Below are positions 8,067-16,827 of a stretch of 64,000 bases of DNA, one piece after another. The notes beneath the pieces are model-generated. The model was not told the DNA's origin. It ran no database searches and saw only the letters and a program-made list of their open reading frames with translations. The position numbers were made by a program, and so were the translations under genes. The first letter of the stretch is position 1. Each line of letters begins with the position of its first letter. Source of the DNA: Actinomadura craniellae (GTDB lineage Bacteria > Actinomycetota > Actinomycetes > Streptosporangiales > Streptosporangiaceae); assembly GCF_003289645.1 (NCBI RefSeq), contig NZ_QLYX01000001.1:496001-560000 (forward strand). The letters run 5' to 3'.

Positions 8067-8860
8067 CGGCCGCGGAACTGCGGCATCCTGCTCTCGCGGA
8101 AGGCCGCGATGCCCTCGTGCAGGTCGGCGGTCGTCATCGTGACCGGCTGTGCGAGCGCCTCCCACTGGATCGAGGCCTCCAGCCCGGCGGCCGACTGCTC
8201 CAGACCCGTCTTGGTCAGCCGCAGCGCGATCGGGCCGGCCTCGGCGATCCGGGAGGCGACCGCGAGGGAGTGGTCGAGCGCGTCGTCGGCGACGCCGGTC
8301 ACCAGCCCCCAGTCCAGTGCCTGTTCCGGCAGCACCTCGCGGCCGGTGTAGAGCATGTCGCGGGCCCGGGTGACCCCGATCGCCTCGGGCAGCAGCCAGG
8401 TCGCCCCCATCCCGCCGTGGGTCCCGCGGTAGATGAACGGGGTGCTGAACCGCGCGTTGCGGCCGGCGAACCGCAGGTCGCAGGCCAGCATCAGGCAGAC
8501 GCCGGCCCCGACCGTCGGCCCGTTGACCGCGGCGATGACGGGGAACGAGAGGGCGCGCGGGCGCAGCCAGCTCCGGTAGAACGGCAGCATCCGCTCCCGC
8601 AGCCGGTCGATGGTGACGTCCTCGGCCGAGCCCTGGTCGAGCCAGGAGAGGTCGGCGCCGGAGCAGAAGGAACTGCCCGCGCCGGTCACCACGAGCACCC
8701 GGGTCTCCCGGTCGGCCGCCACCTCGTCGATGGCCCGGTTCCAGGCCTGGGTCATCTCCTCGGTCATCGCGTTGCGGACGGCCGGCCGGTTCAGGGTCAC
8801 CAGACGGATGCCCGTCCCGGGCTCCGAGAGCACCACCGCGTCGCTGGAGTCGGCCGCCAT
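8063..8860 (-). CDS. Enoyl-CoA hydratase/isomerase (crotonase family)
   Basis: 265 residues. Crotonase landmarks are VTLNRPAVRNAMTEEM, then the oxyanion-hole segment VTGAGSSFCSGADLSWL, and the second oxyanion region AAVNGPTVGAGVCLMLACDLR. The C-terminal helices end with FRESRMPQFRGR, typical of the family. It hydrates or isomerises an enoyl-CoA. It is transcribed alone, leftward, and separated from the ArsR-family gene upstream by a short gap; the site agaaggg precedes the ATG. Confidence 0.87.
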   Translation of the reverse strand: MAADSSDAVVLSEPGTGIRLVTLNRPAVRNAMTEEMTQAWNRAIDEVAADRETRVLVVTGAGSSFCSGADLSWLDQGSAEDVTIDRLRERMLPFYRSWLRPRALSFPVIAAVNGPTVGAGVCLMLACDLRFAGRNARFSTPFIYRGTHGGMGATWLLPEAIGVTRARDMLYTGREVLPEQALDWGLVTGVADDALDHSLAVASRIAEAGPIALRLTKTGLEQSAAGLEASIQWEALAQPVTMTTADLHEGIAAFRESRMPQFRGR

Positions 8861-8926
8861 GCACTGATCCCTTCTCTCGTCAGGCCGGAAACCCTACGGC
8901 AGACGGGGGCGGCGGGCCGGGAGTTC

Positions 8927-9316
8927 CTACCAGGTGAGGAGAGTGACGTCGGTGTCGCCCGAGGCGGCGGCCGCGACCGGGGCCTGCGCCGGGCGCTTGG
9001 CGCCGCGGTCGGCGGTGCTCTCGCCGACCAGGCGCGGCCCGGGCGCCAGGGCCCACAGCTCGTTGATCACCTCGCGCAGCACGTCCCGGCGCAGTGAGTA
9101 GAAGTAGTTGCGGCCCCGCTTGTGCACCTCGATCAGCCCGGCCTGGGTGAGGATCTTGGTGTGGTAGGAAATGGTGGGCTTGGAGACGGGCAGCGTGTCC
9201 TCGAGGATGCTGCAGGCGAACTCCTCCTGCTGCGCCACCTGCTGGACGATGTTCCACCGGATCGGGTCGGCCAGCGCCTTGAAGACCTCTGTCGCGGCGA
9301 CAGGTTCCTGGGACAT
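8927..9316 (-). CDS. ArsR-family winged-helix transcriptional regulator
   Basis: 129 residues from the ATG at 9316, chosen because gaggaag lies just upstream; a longer frame to 9358 would run into the likely operator. The winged helix spans about residues 8-85 (EVFKALADPIRWNIVQQVAQ, then VSKPTISYHTKILTQAGLI and the wing KRGRNYFYSL). No metal-binding Cys cluster is apparent, so the ligand is probably not a heavy metal. The tail after residue 95 is low complexity. It lies between the enoyl-CoA hydratase gene and the acyl-CoA dehydrogenase operon and may regulate either or both. Confidence 0.82.
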   Translation of the reverse strand: MSQEPVAATEVFKALADPIRWNIVQQVAQQEEFACSILEDTLPVSKPTISYHTKILTQAGLIEVHKRGRNYFYSLRRDVLREVINELWALAPGPRLVGESTADRGAKRPAQAPVAAAASGDTDVTLLTW

Positions 9317-9661
9317 GTGCCTTCCTCTGCTCTCCGCCACGTTTCCAGTATTCGGCAACTATGAACTTAGCCGAACGGAAAGCATACGACTTCTCCCTTC
9401 GACGTGAGACGGCGCACAGACATTGATCGGCGACTGTCCGCATCTCCGCCCACTCCGGCACGGGCGCCAGCAGTTCGAGCCGTCCTGCTCCGGTGGGATT
9501 TCGAGCACCGCACCACCATGATGCACATATTTCGATATATTGACAAGTATTCTGATCTGGTGTTCAGTGGGAGTGCCCCGAGCAGGGCGGGCCGGCCCGT
9601 GCCCCCACGGTCCCGGCGTTCGCCGCTCGGCACCCCACGACGATGCGAGAGGAAGTCCCGA
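9317..9661. promoter_or_regulatory. Divergent region: ArsR operator candidate and acyl-CoA dehydrogenase promoter
   Basis: An inverted repeat TTCGGC-N13-GCCGAA lies at 9351-9375, immediately upstream of the ArsR-family start, where an autoregulatory operator would be expected. Further right, a TTGACA hexamer at 9540-9545 sits in an AT-rich island (about 9527-9560) and is a candidate -35 for the rightward acyl-CoA dehydrogenase operon. No gene is visible in this stretch. Confidence 0.5.
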
Positions 9662-10789
9662 ATGGAGCTGGAGCTCTCGTCGGACCAGAAGCTCTTCCAG
9701 ACCTCGGCCAGAGGGCTCCTCGACAAGGAGTACTCCCTCGACCGCATCCGCGACATGCGGGATGGCGAGCCCCGTTGGAACCGCGAGTGGTGGGGCAAGG
9801 GAGCCGAACTGGGCTGGGCCGCGGCCCTGGTGCCGGAGGAACTCGGTGGCGGGAGCGTCTCCGGCGCGGGGGTGCGCGACCTGGTCCTGCTCGCCGAGGA
9901 ACTGGGCGCCGGCGTGGCCCCGGGGCCGCTGCTGCCGGTGAACGTCGTGGTGGCCGGCCTCGTCGAGGCGCACGGCACCGGCCCCGACCACACCGCCGAG
10001 ATCGAGGCGCTGGTCGCAGGGGAGAGCGTGGCGAGCTGGGCGGTCTACGAGCCCGGCCAGGAGTGGTCGCCGCTGGCGCCCCGGGTCACGGCGACCCCGG
10101 CGGGCGACGGGTTCGTGCTCGACGGAGTCAAGGACCGGGTCCAGGACGCCGGGCAGGCGGATCTGCTGCTGGTGACGGCCGCGACCCCGGAGGGTGTCGC
10201 GCAGTTCCTGGTGCCCACCTCGGCTGGGGGTGTGACGGTCTCCCCGCAGTGGTCGCTGGACCTGTCCCGGTCCTTCGGTGAGGTCCGCTTCGACGGCGTC
10301 CAGGTCGGCGCCGGCACCCTGGTGGGCGCGCCGGGCGAACTCCAGGTCCTGGAACGGCAGTTCCAGATCGCCGTCCTCATCCAGTGTGCCGAGGTCTGCG
10401 CGGTGCTGGACCGGGCCTTCGCGCTCACCCTGCAGTGGACCTTCGACCGGTACTCCTTCGGCCGGCCGCTGGCGTCCTACCAGGCGCTCAAGCACCGGAT
10501 CGCCGACATGCGGACCTGGCTGGAGGCCTGCCACGCCACCACCCAGGCGGCCGCCGCGGCCGTTCAGGACCGCACGCCGAACGCCGCCGAACTGATCAGC
10601 GTGGCCAAGTCGTACGTGGGGGACCGGTCGCTGGTGATCCTCCAGGACTGCGTGCAACTGCACGGCGGTATCGGGGTCACCTGGGAGCACGACCTGCATC
10701 TCTTCCTGCGGCGCGCCACCTTGGACCAGGCCCTGTACGGGACCCCGCAGGACCACCGCCTCCGCCTCGCCGACCTCGCCTCCCTCTGA
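9662..10789 (+). CDS. Acyl-CoA dehydrogenase family protein
   Basis: 375 residues from the ATG at 9662 (site gaggaag 7 bases upstream). The N-terminal helical domain begins MELELSSDQKLFQ, the central beta domain includes GFVLDGVKDRVQDAGQADL, and the C-terminal helices contain FDRYSFGRPLASYQALKHR and LHGGIGVTWEHDLHLFLRR, typical FAD-contacting acyl-CoA dehydrogenase blocks. It is 23 bases ahead of a second acyl-CoA dehydrogenase; such tandem pairs often form heteromeric FadE enzymes in steroid and side-chain degradation. It introduces an alpha-beta double bond in an acyl-CoA. Confidence 0.88.
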   Translation: MELELSSDQKLFQTSARGLLDKEYSLDRIRDMRDGEPRWNREWWGKGAELGWAAALVPEELGGGSVSGAGVRDLVLLAEELGAGVAPGPLLPVNVVVAGLVEAHGTGPDHTAEIEALVAGESVASWAVYEPGQEWSPLAPRVTATPAGDGFVLDGVKDRVQDAGQADLLLVTAATPEGVAQFLVPTSAGGVTVSPQWSLDLSRSFGEVRFDGVQVGAGTLVGAPGELQVLERQFQIAVLIQCAEVCAVLDRAFALTLQWTFDRYSFGRPLASYQALKHRIADMRTWLEACHATTQAAAAAVQDRTPNAAELISVAKSYVGDRSLVILQDCVQLHGGIGVTWEHDLHLFLRRATLDQALYGTPQDHRLRLADLASL

Positions 10790-10812
10790 ACACGCCGAAG
10801 GGCTGAACCGCG

Positions 10813-12054
10813 ATGACCGAGAGCACGATGGAGAGTGTCGAGTCCTTCCGCCTGCGCGCCCGGGCGTGGCTGGCGGAGAACATGCCGCGGCAGGCCGGGG
10901 ACGAGCCGCCCCCGCTGGCCGAGGACGACGAGCCCGAGTGGCAGCGCGCCCGCGAACTGCAGCAGATGCTGTACGCCGGCGGTTTCGCCGGCATCTGCTT
11001 CCCGCAGGAGTACGGCGGGCTCGGCCTGACGCTCGCCCACCAGCAGGCGTTCACCGAGGAGAGCGACGGCTACGAGATGCCGCTGCTGCTGAACACGCCG
11101 ACGTTCAGCATCTGCGCCGCCACGCTGCTCGACACGGGCTCGGAGGAGCAGAAGCGCGACCGGATCGGCGGGGCGATCCGGGGCGAGGAGATCCTCTGCC
11201 AGTTCCTGTCCGAGCCCAGCGGCGGCTCCGACCTCGCCGGTCTGATCACCCGGGCCGATCGCGACGGCGACAACTGGATCCTCAACGGGGCGAAGACCTG
11301 GAGCACCTCCGCGTACGCGGCGGACTGGGGGTTGTGCCTGGCCCGTACCAACTGGGATGTCTCCAAGCACCGCGGGCTGACGATGTTCCTGGTCCCGACG
11401 AAGGCGCCCGGTGTCACGATGAACCGCATCCGGATGGTGAACGGGGTCCGGGAGTTCTGCGAGGAGTTCTTCGACGACGTGGTGCTGCCGGCGTCGGCCG
11501 TCGTCGGCGAGGTCGACGACGGCTGGACCGTGGCGTCCCGGCAGCTGTTCCACGAGCGCACCGCCGTGGGCGGCGGCTCCCCCTACGTCAGCGGTCGGGG
11601 CCACCCCCGGACCCTGCCCAAGGTGACCCCGCTCGACGTCGTGCGGGCCTCGGGCCGGGCGGGCGACCCGCGGGTCCGCGAGCTGGTCGGCGAGTACCTG
11701 GCCCTGCACCGGGTGCACGGGCAGACGGTCGACCGGGTCACCCGGGCGATCGGCAGCGGCGCCCTCTCCCCGGCGGCCGCGTCGATGCTGCGCCTGCTGC
11801 ACGCCGAGGCCGGCCAACTGAGCGACGACGTCGCCTTCAAGGTCGCTGGGGCGGGTGTCGCGACCGGTGCCGGCGCCGAGCAGGGCATGGGCGGCCGGGC
11901 GGGCGTCGGCTACCTCATGCGGCAGAGCGGGAGCCTGGGCGGCGGCAGCACCGAAATGTCGCGCAACCTCATCAGCGAGCGGCTGCTCGGCATGCCCCGC
12001 GAGGCGGCCCCGGACCGCGACGTCCCCTTCAAGCAGGTCAAGCGCGGCCGCTGA
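10813..12054 (+). CDS. Acyl-CoA dehydrogenase family protein
   Basis: 413 residues. The central domain carries CQFLSEPSGGSDLAGLITRA and GAKTWSTSAYAADWG, matching the flavin/substrate region. The C-terminal part has an unusual Gly-rich stretch (GAGVATGAGAEQGMGGRAG) followed by GSLGGGSTEMSRNLISERLLG, the usual FAD-contact end of the family. It is close to the preceding dehydrogenase and the following acyl-CoA ligase, and is probably the partner subunit of the former. Substrate unknown. Confidence 0.88.
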   Translation: MTESTMESVESFRLRARAWLAENMPRQAGDEPPPLAEDDEPEWQRARELQQMLYAGGFAGICFPQEYGGLGLTLAHQQAFTEESDGYEMPLLLNTPTFSICAATLLDTGSEEQKRDRIGGAIRGEEILCQFLSEPSGGSDLAGLITRADRDGDNWILNGAKTWSTSAYAADWGLCLARTNWDVSKHRGLTMFLVPTKAPGVTMNRIRMVNGVREFCEEFFDDVVLPASAVVGEVDDGWTVASRQLFHERTAVGGGSPYVSGRGHPRTLPKVTPLDVVRASGRAGDPRVRELVGEYLALHRVHGQTVDRVTRAIGSGALSPAAASMLRLLHAEAGQLSDDVAFKVAGAGVATGAGAEQGMGGRAGVGYLMRQSGSLGGGSTEMSRNLISERLLGMPREAAPDRDVPFKQVKRGR

Positions 12055-12085
12055 CCTGACCGCGACAACGGGTGCTGGAGCTTCG

Positions 12086-13597
12086 ATGAACCTCGCGATG
12101 ATCCTCGACATGGTCGCCGACGGCATGGCCGACCGGGTCCTGGTCGGGGACCGCACCACCGGCCTCACCGGCGCGGGCCTGCGCGCCCGGGCGCTGGCCG
12201 GCGCCGACCATCTCGCCGCCGCCGGCGCCCGCCGGCTGGTCTACCTGGGCCCGAACGACCGGGCGTTCCCGGTGGCGCTGTTCGCCGCTGCCCTCGCGGG
12301 CGTGCCGTTCCTGCCCCTCAACTACCGGCTGGGACAGGATCAGCTCGCCGAGATCATGAGCCGTCAGGAGTCGCCGCTCGTGGTGACCGACACCCCCGAG
12401 CGGGTGCCCGGCCTGCCGACCCTCGGGCTGGCGGAGTTCCTGGCGCTGCCGGCGGTCTCCACCGGGTCGGCCGCGGCGACGACGACCGACCCCGAGTCCA
12501 TCGCCGTGCTGCTGATGACGAGCGGGACCACCGCGGCGCCCAAGAGTGCGGTGTTGCGGCATCAGAACCTCACCGCGTACCTGTTCGGTTCGGTGGAGTT
12601 CGCTTCCGTCGCGGAGGAGGATGCGACGCTGGTCAGCGTCCCGCCGTATCACATCGCGGCGGTCGCCAACGCGCTGTCGAACCTCTACAGCGGGCGCCGG
12701 ATCGTCTACCTGCACCGGTTCACCCCCGGAGCGTGGCTGGACACCGTGGAGCGCCAGCAGGTCACCCACGCCATGGTGGTGCCCACGATGCTCGCCCGGA
12801 TCGTGGCCGAACTGCGCACCCGGGGCACGGCGGGACCCGGCTCCCTGAAGTCCCTGTCCTACGGGGGAGCGAAGGTCGCCGCCGAGGTCGTCGAGGAGGC
12901 ACTCCGGTTGTTCCCGGGCACCGGGTTCGTCAACGCCTACGGGTTGACGGAGACCGCCTCCTCGATCGCCGTGCTCGGCCCCGACGACCACCGGACGGCC
13001 GCCGCCGGCACCGACCCGGCGGTGCGGGCGCGGCTCGGCTCCGTGGGGCGCGCGCTGCCGTCGGTCGAGATCGAGGTGCAGGACGAGCAAGGCCACCCGT
13101 GCCCCGCCGGCGTCGTCGGTGACATCGTGGTGCGCGGCCCGCAGGTGGCGGGGGAGTACCTGGAGGCCGGCAGCATGGTGCGTGCGGACGGTTGGTTTCC
13201 GACCCGCGATCGTGGCTATCTCGACGAGGAGGGGTACCTGTTCGTGCGCGGCCGGGCCGACGACACGATCATCCGTGGTGGGGAGAACATTGCGCCCGCC
13301 GAGATCGAGGACGTGCTCGCCGGCCACCCCGCCGTCCTGGAATGCGTCGTGGCCGGCGTACCCGACCTCGAGTGGGGCCAGCGGATCGGCGCGTTCGTCA
13401 TCGTCCGCCCCGGGGCCGAGGTCGACGCCGAGGAGCTGCGGACCTGGGTGCGCGAGCGGCTGCGCGGCTCCAAGACCCCCGAACACGTCCTCTTCGTCGA
13501 GGAGTTCCCGACGACGCCGACCGGCAAGGTGGTGCGCCGGGACCTGGTGGCGCTCCTCCAGCGGGACGACCGCCGGGACGATTCCGTCCTGGCGTAG
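12086..13597 (+). CDS. Acyl-CoA synthetase (AMP-dependent ligase, ANL superfamily)
   Basis: 503 residues from the ATG at 12086. Motifs in order: the P-loop-like LLMTSGTTAAPKSAVLRH, the NAYGLTETAS block, the hinge Asp region YLDEEGYLFVRGRADDTI then RGGENIAPAEIEDVL, and the C-terminal catalytic Lys in TPTGKVVRRDL. It activates a carboxylic acid to acyl-CoA via an acyl-AMP. It lies 31 bases after the acyl-CoA dehydrogenase pair, consistent with one pathway feeding carboxylate substrates into beta-oxidation. Confidence 0.92.
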   Translation: MNLAMILDMVADGMADRVLVGDRTTGLTGAGLRARALAGADHLAAAGARRLVYLGPNDRAFPVALFAAALAGVPFLPLNYRLGQDQLAEIMSRQESPLVVTDTPERVPGLPTLGLAEFLALPAVSTGSAAATTTDPESIAVLLMTSGTTAAPKSAVLRHQNLTAYLFGSVEFASVAEEDATLVSVPPYHIAAVANALSNLYSGRRIVYLHRFTPGAWLDTVERQQVTHAMVVPTMLARIVAELRTRGTAGPGSLKSLSYGGAKVAAEVVEEALRLFPGTGFVNAYGLTETASSIAVLGPDDHRTAAAGTDPAVRARLGSVGRALPSVEIEVQDEQGHPCPAGVVGDIVVRGPQVAGEYLEAGSMVRADGWFPTRDRGYLDEEGYLFVRGRADDTIIRGGENIAPAEIEDVLAGHPAVLECVVAGVPDLEWGQRIGAFVIVRPGAEVDAEELRTWVRERLRGSKTPEHVLFVEEFPTTPTGKVVRRDLVALLQRDDRRDDSVLA

Positions 13598-13682
13598 CGG
13601 CTCCCACCCGGTTGTCCCCGGAGCCGGGGGCACCGGCCATCCATCAGCCGGGCGGCATGCCCGTGGCGAAAAGGAGCACGAA

Positions 13683-14453
13683 ATGGATCTCAACGGTGCA
13701 TCGGCGCTGGTCGTCGGCGGTGCCGGCGGGTTCGGTGAGGCGACCGTGCGGCGGCTGGCCGGCGCCGGGGTCGCGGTGCTGATCGCGGACCTGGCCGAGG
13801 ACAAGGGCAAGGCGCTGGAGGCCGACCTCGGCAGCGACCGGGTGCGGTACCTGGCGACCGACGTCACCAGCGAGGAGTCGGTGGCCGCGGCGGTGGCGGC
13901 CGCCCGCGAGCTGGGCACGCTCCGGGTGGGCGTCGTCGTCCACGGCGGACCGGCCGCGGCCCGCCGGATCGTCAACCGCAAGGGCGAGTTCTACCCGCTG
14001 GAGACCTTCCGCCGGACCACGGACGTCTTCCTGGGCGGCTCCTACAACGTGCTCAGCCAGACGGCGGCGGCCATGACGCGGAACGAGCCGCTGGACTCCG
14101 GCCAGCGCGGGGTCGTCATCATGACGGCCTCCATCGCCGGCTTCGAGGGGCAGGTCGGGCAGACGGACTACGCCGCGGCCAAGGGCGGTGTCATCAGCCT
14201 GACCCTCACCGCCGCCCGCGACCTGGCGCCGACGGGCGTGCGGGTCATGACCATCGCGCCCGGTACGTTCTTCACCCCCGCGTTCCAGATGAGCGAGGAG
14301 GACGCCCAGGCCAAGTGGGGGCCGGGCGTGCCGAACCCCAAGCGGATGGGCCGGGCGGACGAGTACGCCAAGCTGGCCATGCAGATCGTCGACAACGACT
14401 ACCTCAACGGCGAAGTCATCCGCATCGACGGAGCGCTGCGCTTCAACGTCTGA
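13683..14453 (+). CDS. Short-chain dehydrogenase/reductase (HSD10-like)
   Basis: 256 residues. The nucleotide motif is VVGGAGGFGEATV, the active site is a Ser in IMTASIAGF and YAAAKGG (Tyr-x3-Lys), and the end ALRFNV is typical. The arrangement resembles type II 3-hydroxyacyl-CoA dehydrogenases, including RVMTIAPGTFFTPAF. A strong site (aaaagga) precedes the ATG at 13683. It closes the first transcription unit; a 44-base perfect palindrome follows. It probably oxidises a 3-hydroxyacyl-CoA, by inference. Confidence 0.86.
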   Translation: MDLNGASALVVGGAGGFGEATVRRLAGAGVAVLIADLAEDKGKALEADLGSDRVRYLATDVTSEESVAAAVAAARELGTLRVGVVVHGGPAAARRIVNRKGEFYPLETFRRTTDVFLGGSYNVLSQTAAAMTRNEPLDSGQRGVVIMTASIAGFEGQVGQTDYAAAKGGVISLTLTAARDLAPTGVRVMTIAPGTFFTPAFQMSEEDAQAKWGPGVPNPKRMGRADEYAKLAMQIVDNDYLNGEVIRIDGALRFNV

Positions 14454-14496
14454 CCGCGAATCCCCGGATCTCCTCCGTACCCCTGACTCACCCCTG

Positions 14497-14540
14497 CCGA
14501 GGCGCGGGGCGGCGGGCATGCCCGCCGCCCCGCGCCTCGG
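14497..14540. terminator. 44-bp perfect palindrome, likely transcription terminator
   Basis: Two 22-base arms, exactly self-complementary with no unpaired centre (left arm begins CCGAGGCGCGGGGCGG). It sits 43 bases after the SDR stop and 215 bases before the next gene, so it probably ends the acyl-CoA dehydrogenase unit. There is no T-run. Confidence 0.7.
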
Positions 14541-14755
14541 CGTGTTGTATTCGATGGCCTTCAAAATATTCTGTGAGCCAGGTCTCGGTTGGGTCTTGCC
14601 ATCAACACATTGATGGATAGAATTCTATCGAACTAAAAAAGGGGGTGCCGGTCTCGACCATCCGTAACCGCTGGTCCGGCCGGCCCTCCGTCCCACCTCC
14701 GCAGCCATCGCCGCCCCCGGCAGGCTCAGCGCCAGGAAACCGAGGTCTCGTTTCT
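14541..14755. promoter_or_regulatory. AT-rich promoter region with two adjacent dyads before the CoA-transferase
   Basis: Two dyads lie back to back: CCATCA-acacat-TGATGG at 14599-14616 and a perfect 14-base palindrome GATAGAATTCTATC at 14616-14629. They fall in a locally AT-rich stretch upstream of the CoA-transferase operon and look like operator sites for a dimeric regulator. No gene is visible here. Confidence 0.5.
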
Positions 14756-15985
14756 GTGTTCAAACCGATGGAAGGCGTCCGGGTCCTCGAGGTCGCCCAG
14801 TTCACGTTCGTGCCGTCCGCCGGCGCCGTCCTCGCGGACTGGGGCGCCGACGTCATCAAGATCGAGCACGCGGAGCGGGGCGACGCGCAGCGTGGCCTGA
14901 TCAAGGCCCTCGGCCAGGACGTCATCTCCCAGGGATCGAGCTTCGCACCGATCATGGACGGGCCCAACCGCGGCAAGCGCAGCATCGGGCTCTCCCTGGA
15001 GAAGCCGGAGGCCACCCAGGTCCTGCACGAGCTGATCCGCAGCAGCGACGTCTTCCTGACGAACTTCCTGCCCAGCGCCCGGGCCAAGCTGGGCATCGAC
15101 ATCGACGACGTCCGCGCGGTCAACCCGGACATCATCTACGCGGTCGGCACGAGCTTCGCGCACAGCGGCCCCGAGGCCGACAAGGGCGGGTACGACGGCA
15201 CGGCCTTCTGGGCCCGGGGCGGCAGCGCCGACACCGCCACGGCCCCCGACTCGGAGTTCCTGGTCCAGCAGCCGGGCGGCGCCTACGGCGACAACATCGG
15301 CGGCATGACCATCGCCGGCGGGATCGCGGCGGCGCTCTTCGCCCGAGGCCGGGGCATGGGCCCGGCGACCGTGGACATCTCCCTGCTCGGCGTCGGCGCC
15401 TGGGCCAGCCAGCTGAACGTGAACCTGGCGATGATGGCCGGCGGGCCCCTGCCCAAGCACGACCCGCGGGCCGGGAACATCAGCAACCCGCTGACCGGCA
15501 CGTACCGGACCTCCGACGAGCGCTGGCTCTCCCTGGTCATGCTCCAGCCCGGCCGCTACTGGCCGGAGTTCTGCGAGAAGGTCGGCCGCCCCGAACTGGC
15601 CACCGACGAGCGCTTCGACTCAGCGGAGAAGCTGATGGCCAACGCCAAGGAGGCGGCCGAGATCGTCGCCGGCATCATCGTCGCCCGCACCAAGGACGAG
15701 TGGATCGCCGCCTTCGACGGCATGGAAGGCCAGTGGGCGGTCGTGCAGAACACCTACGAGGTGGGCCAGGACCCGGCGCTGCGGGCGGTCGGCCAGATCG
15801 TGGACGTGGTCGACGCCGAGGGGGCGACCCGCCAGCTCGTTGCCAGCCCCGTCCAGTTCAACCGCGAGGCGCCGCAGCTCAGGCGCGGCCCCCTGTTCGC
15901 CGAGCACACCGACGAGATCCTGCGGGAGCTGGGCCTCACCGACGAGGAACTGGTGAACCTCAAGATCGCCGGCGCGGCCACGTGA
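14756..15985 (+). CDS. Family III CoA-transferase (CaiB/BaiF type)
   Basis: About 410 residues from the GTG at 14756 (a gagg lies 10 bases upstream); the ATG at 14768 and a GTG at 14645 are alternatives. Family features are MEGVRVLEVAQF, PNRGKRSIGLSL, the catalytic-Asp region GYDGTAFWARGG, and NPLTGTYRTSDERWLSL. These enzymes move CoA from one acyl-CoA to another acid. The stop overlaps the next gene's GTG (GTGA), so translation is coupled to the beta-hydroxyacid dehydrogenases. Confidence 0.9.
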   Translation: MFKPMEGVRVLEVAQFTFVPSAGAVLADWGADVIKIEHAERGDAQRGLIKALGQDVISQGSSFAPIMDGPNRGKRSIGLSLEKPEATQVLHELIRSSDVFLTNFLPSARAKLGIDIDDVRAVNPDIIYAVGTSFAHSGPEADKGGYDGTAFWARGGSADTATAPDSEFLVQQPGGAYGDNIGGMTIAGGIAAALFARGRGMGPATVDISLLGVGAWASQLNVNLAMMAGGPLPKHDPRAGNISNPLTGTYRTSDERWLSLVMLQPGRYWPEFCEKVGRPELATDERFDSAEKLMANAKEAAEIVAGIIVARTKDEWIAAFDGMEGQWAVVQNTYEVGQDPALRAVGQIVDVVDAEGATRQLVASPVQFNREAPQLRRGPLFAEHTDEILRELGLTDEELVNLKIAGAAT

Positions 15986-16827
15986 GCGGGGGGAGCGCGG
16001 ACGGCGCGCTGCGCGTCGGCTTCGTCGGCCTGGGCAGCCAGGGTGGGCCCATGGCCCGCCGGATCGTCGAAGCGGGCTTCCCGACCACGCTGTGGGCACG
16101 GCGGCCCGAGACGCTCGCGCCCTTCGCCGACACCGCGGCCGGCACCGCCGGCTCGCCCGCGGAACTGGGCGCCGCCAGCGACATCGCCTGCGTCTGCGTG
16201 GTCGACGACGCCGGGGTCGAGGAGATCGTCTCCGGATCCGGCGGCCTGCTGGAGGGTATGCGGCCCGGCGGGGTGATCGCGGTGCACAGCACCGTGCACC
16301 CGGACACCTGCCGGCGGCTCGCCGAGCAGGCCGCCGCACGGGACGTCGCCCTCGTCGACGCACCGGTCAGCGGCGGCGGGCCCGCGGCCGAGAAGGGCCG
16401 GCTGCTGGTGATGACCGGCGGCGACGACGCGGCGGTGGAGCACTGCCGGCCGGTCTTCGCGACCTACGGCGACCCGGTGGTGCACCTGGGCCCGGTCGGC
16501 TCCGGTCAGCGCGCGAAGCTCATCAACAACCTGCTGATGGCGGCGCACCTCGGGGTCGCCGACGACGCGTACGCCCTGGCCCGCCGGCTCGACATCGACC
16601 CCGAGCAGCTGTCGGTCGTCCTGGCGCACGGCTCCGGCGCGAGTTACGCGGCGGGCATGGTGGGCCGACCCGGCTTCTCGCTGGCGGCGCTCGGCCAGCA
16701 CGCCGGCCCGCTGCTACGTAAGGACGTGCGGCTGGTGTCCGACCTGGCCGCGGTCGCCGGAGTCAAGGAGGGCTCCGTGTTCGGTGCCGCGGATTCCGCC
16801 CTGGACTCGATGGGGCACGCCCGGTGA
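15982..16827 (+). CDS. NAD(P)-dependent beta-hydroxyacid dehydrogenase (HIBADH family), first of a pair
   Basis: 281 residues from a GTG overlapping the CoA-transferase stop. The Rossmann motif is GFVGLGSQGGPMA (Gly16, Gly18, Gly21), the substrate motif DAPVSGGGPAAEKG, and the catalytic Lys179 lies in GQRAKLINN. The family oxidises 3-hydroxyisobutyrate-like acids or reduces related semialdehydes. Its partner starts within its stop codon. A tandem pair of paralogues is unusual; they may be subunits or act on different intermediates. Confidence 0.87.
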   Translation: MSGGSADGALRVGFVGLGSQGGPMARRIVEAGFPTTLWARRPETLAPFADTAAGTAGSPAELGAASDIACVCVVDDAGVEEIVSGSGGLLEGMRPGGVIAVHSTVHPDTCRRLAEQAAARDVALVDAPVSGGGPAAEKGRLLVMTGGDDAAVEHCRPVFATYGDPVVHLGPVGSGQRAKLINNLLMAAHLGVADDAYALARRLDIDPEQLSVVLAHGSGASYAAGMVGRPGFSLAALGQHAGPLLRKDVRLVSDLAAVAGVKEGSVFGAADSALDSMGHAR

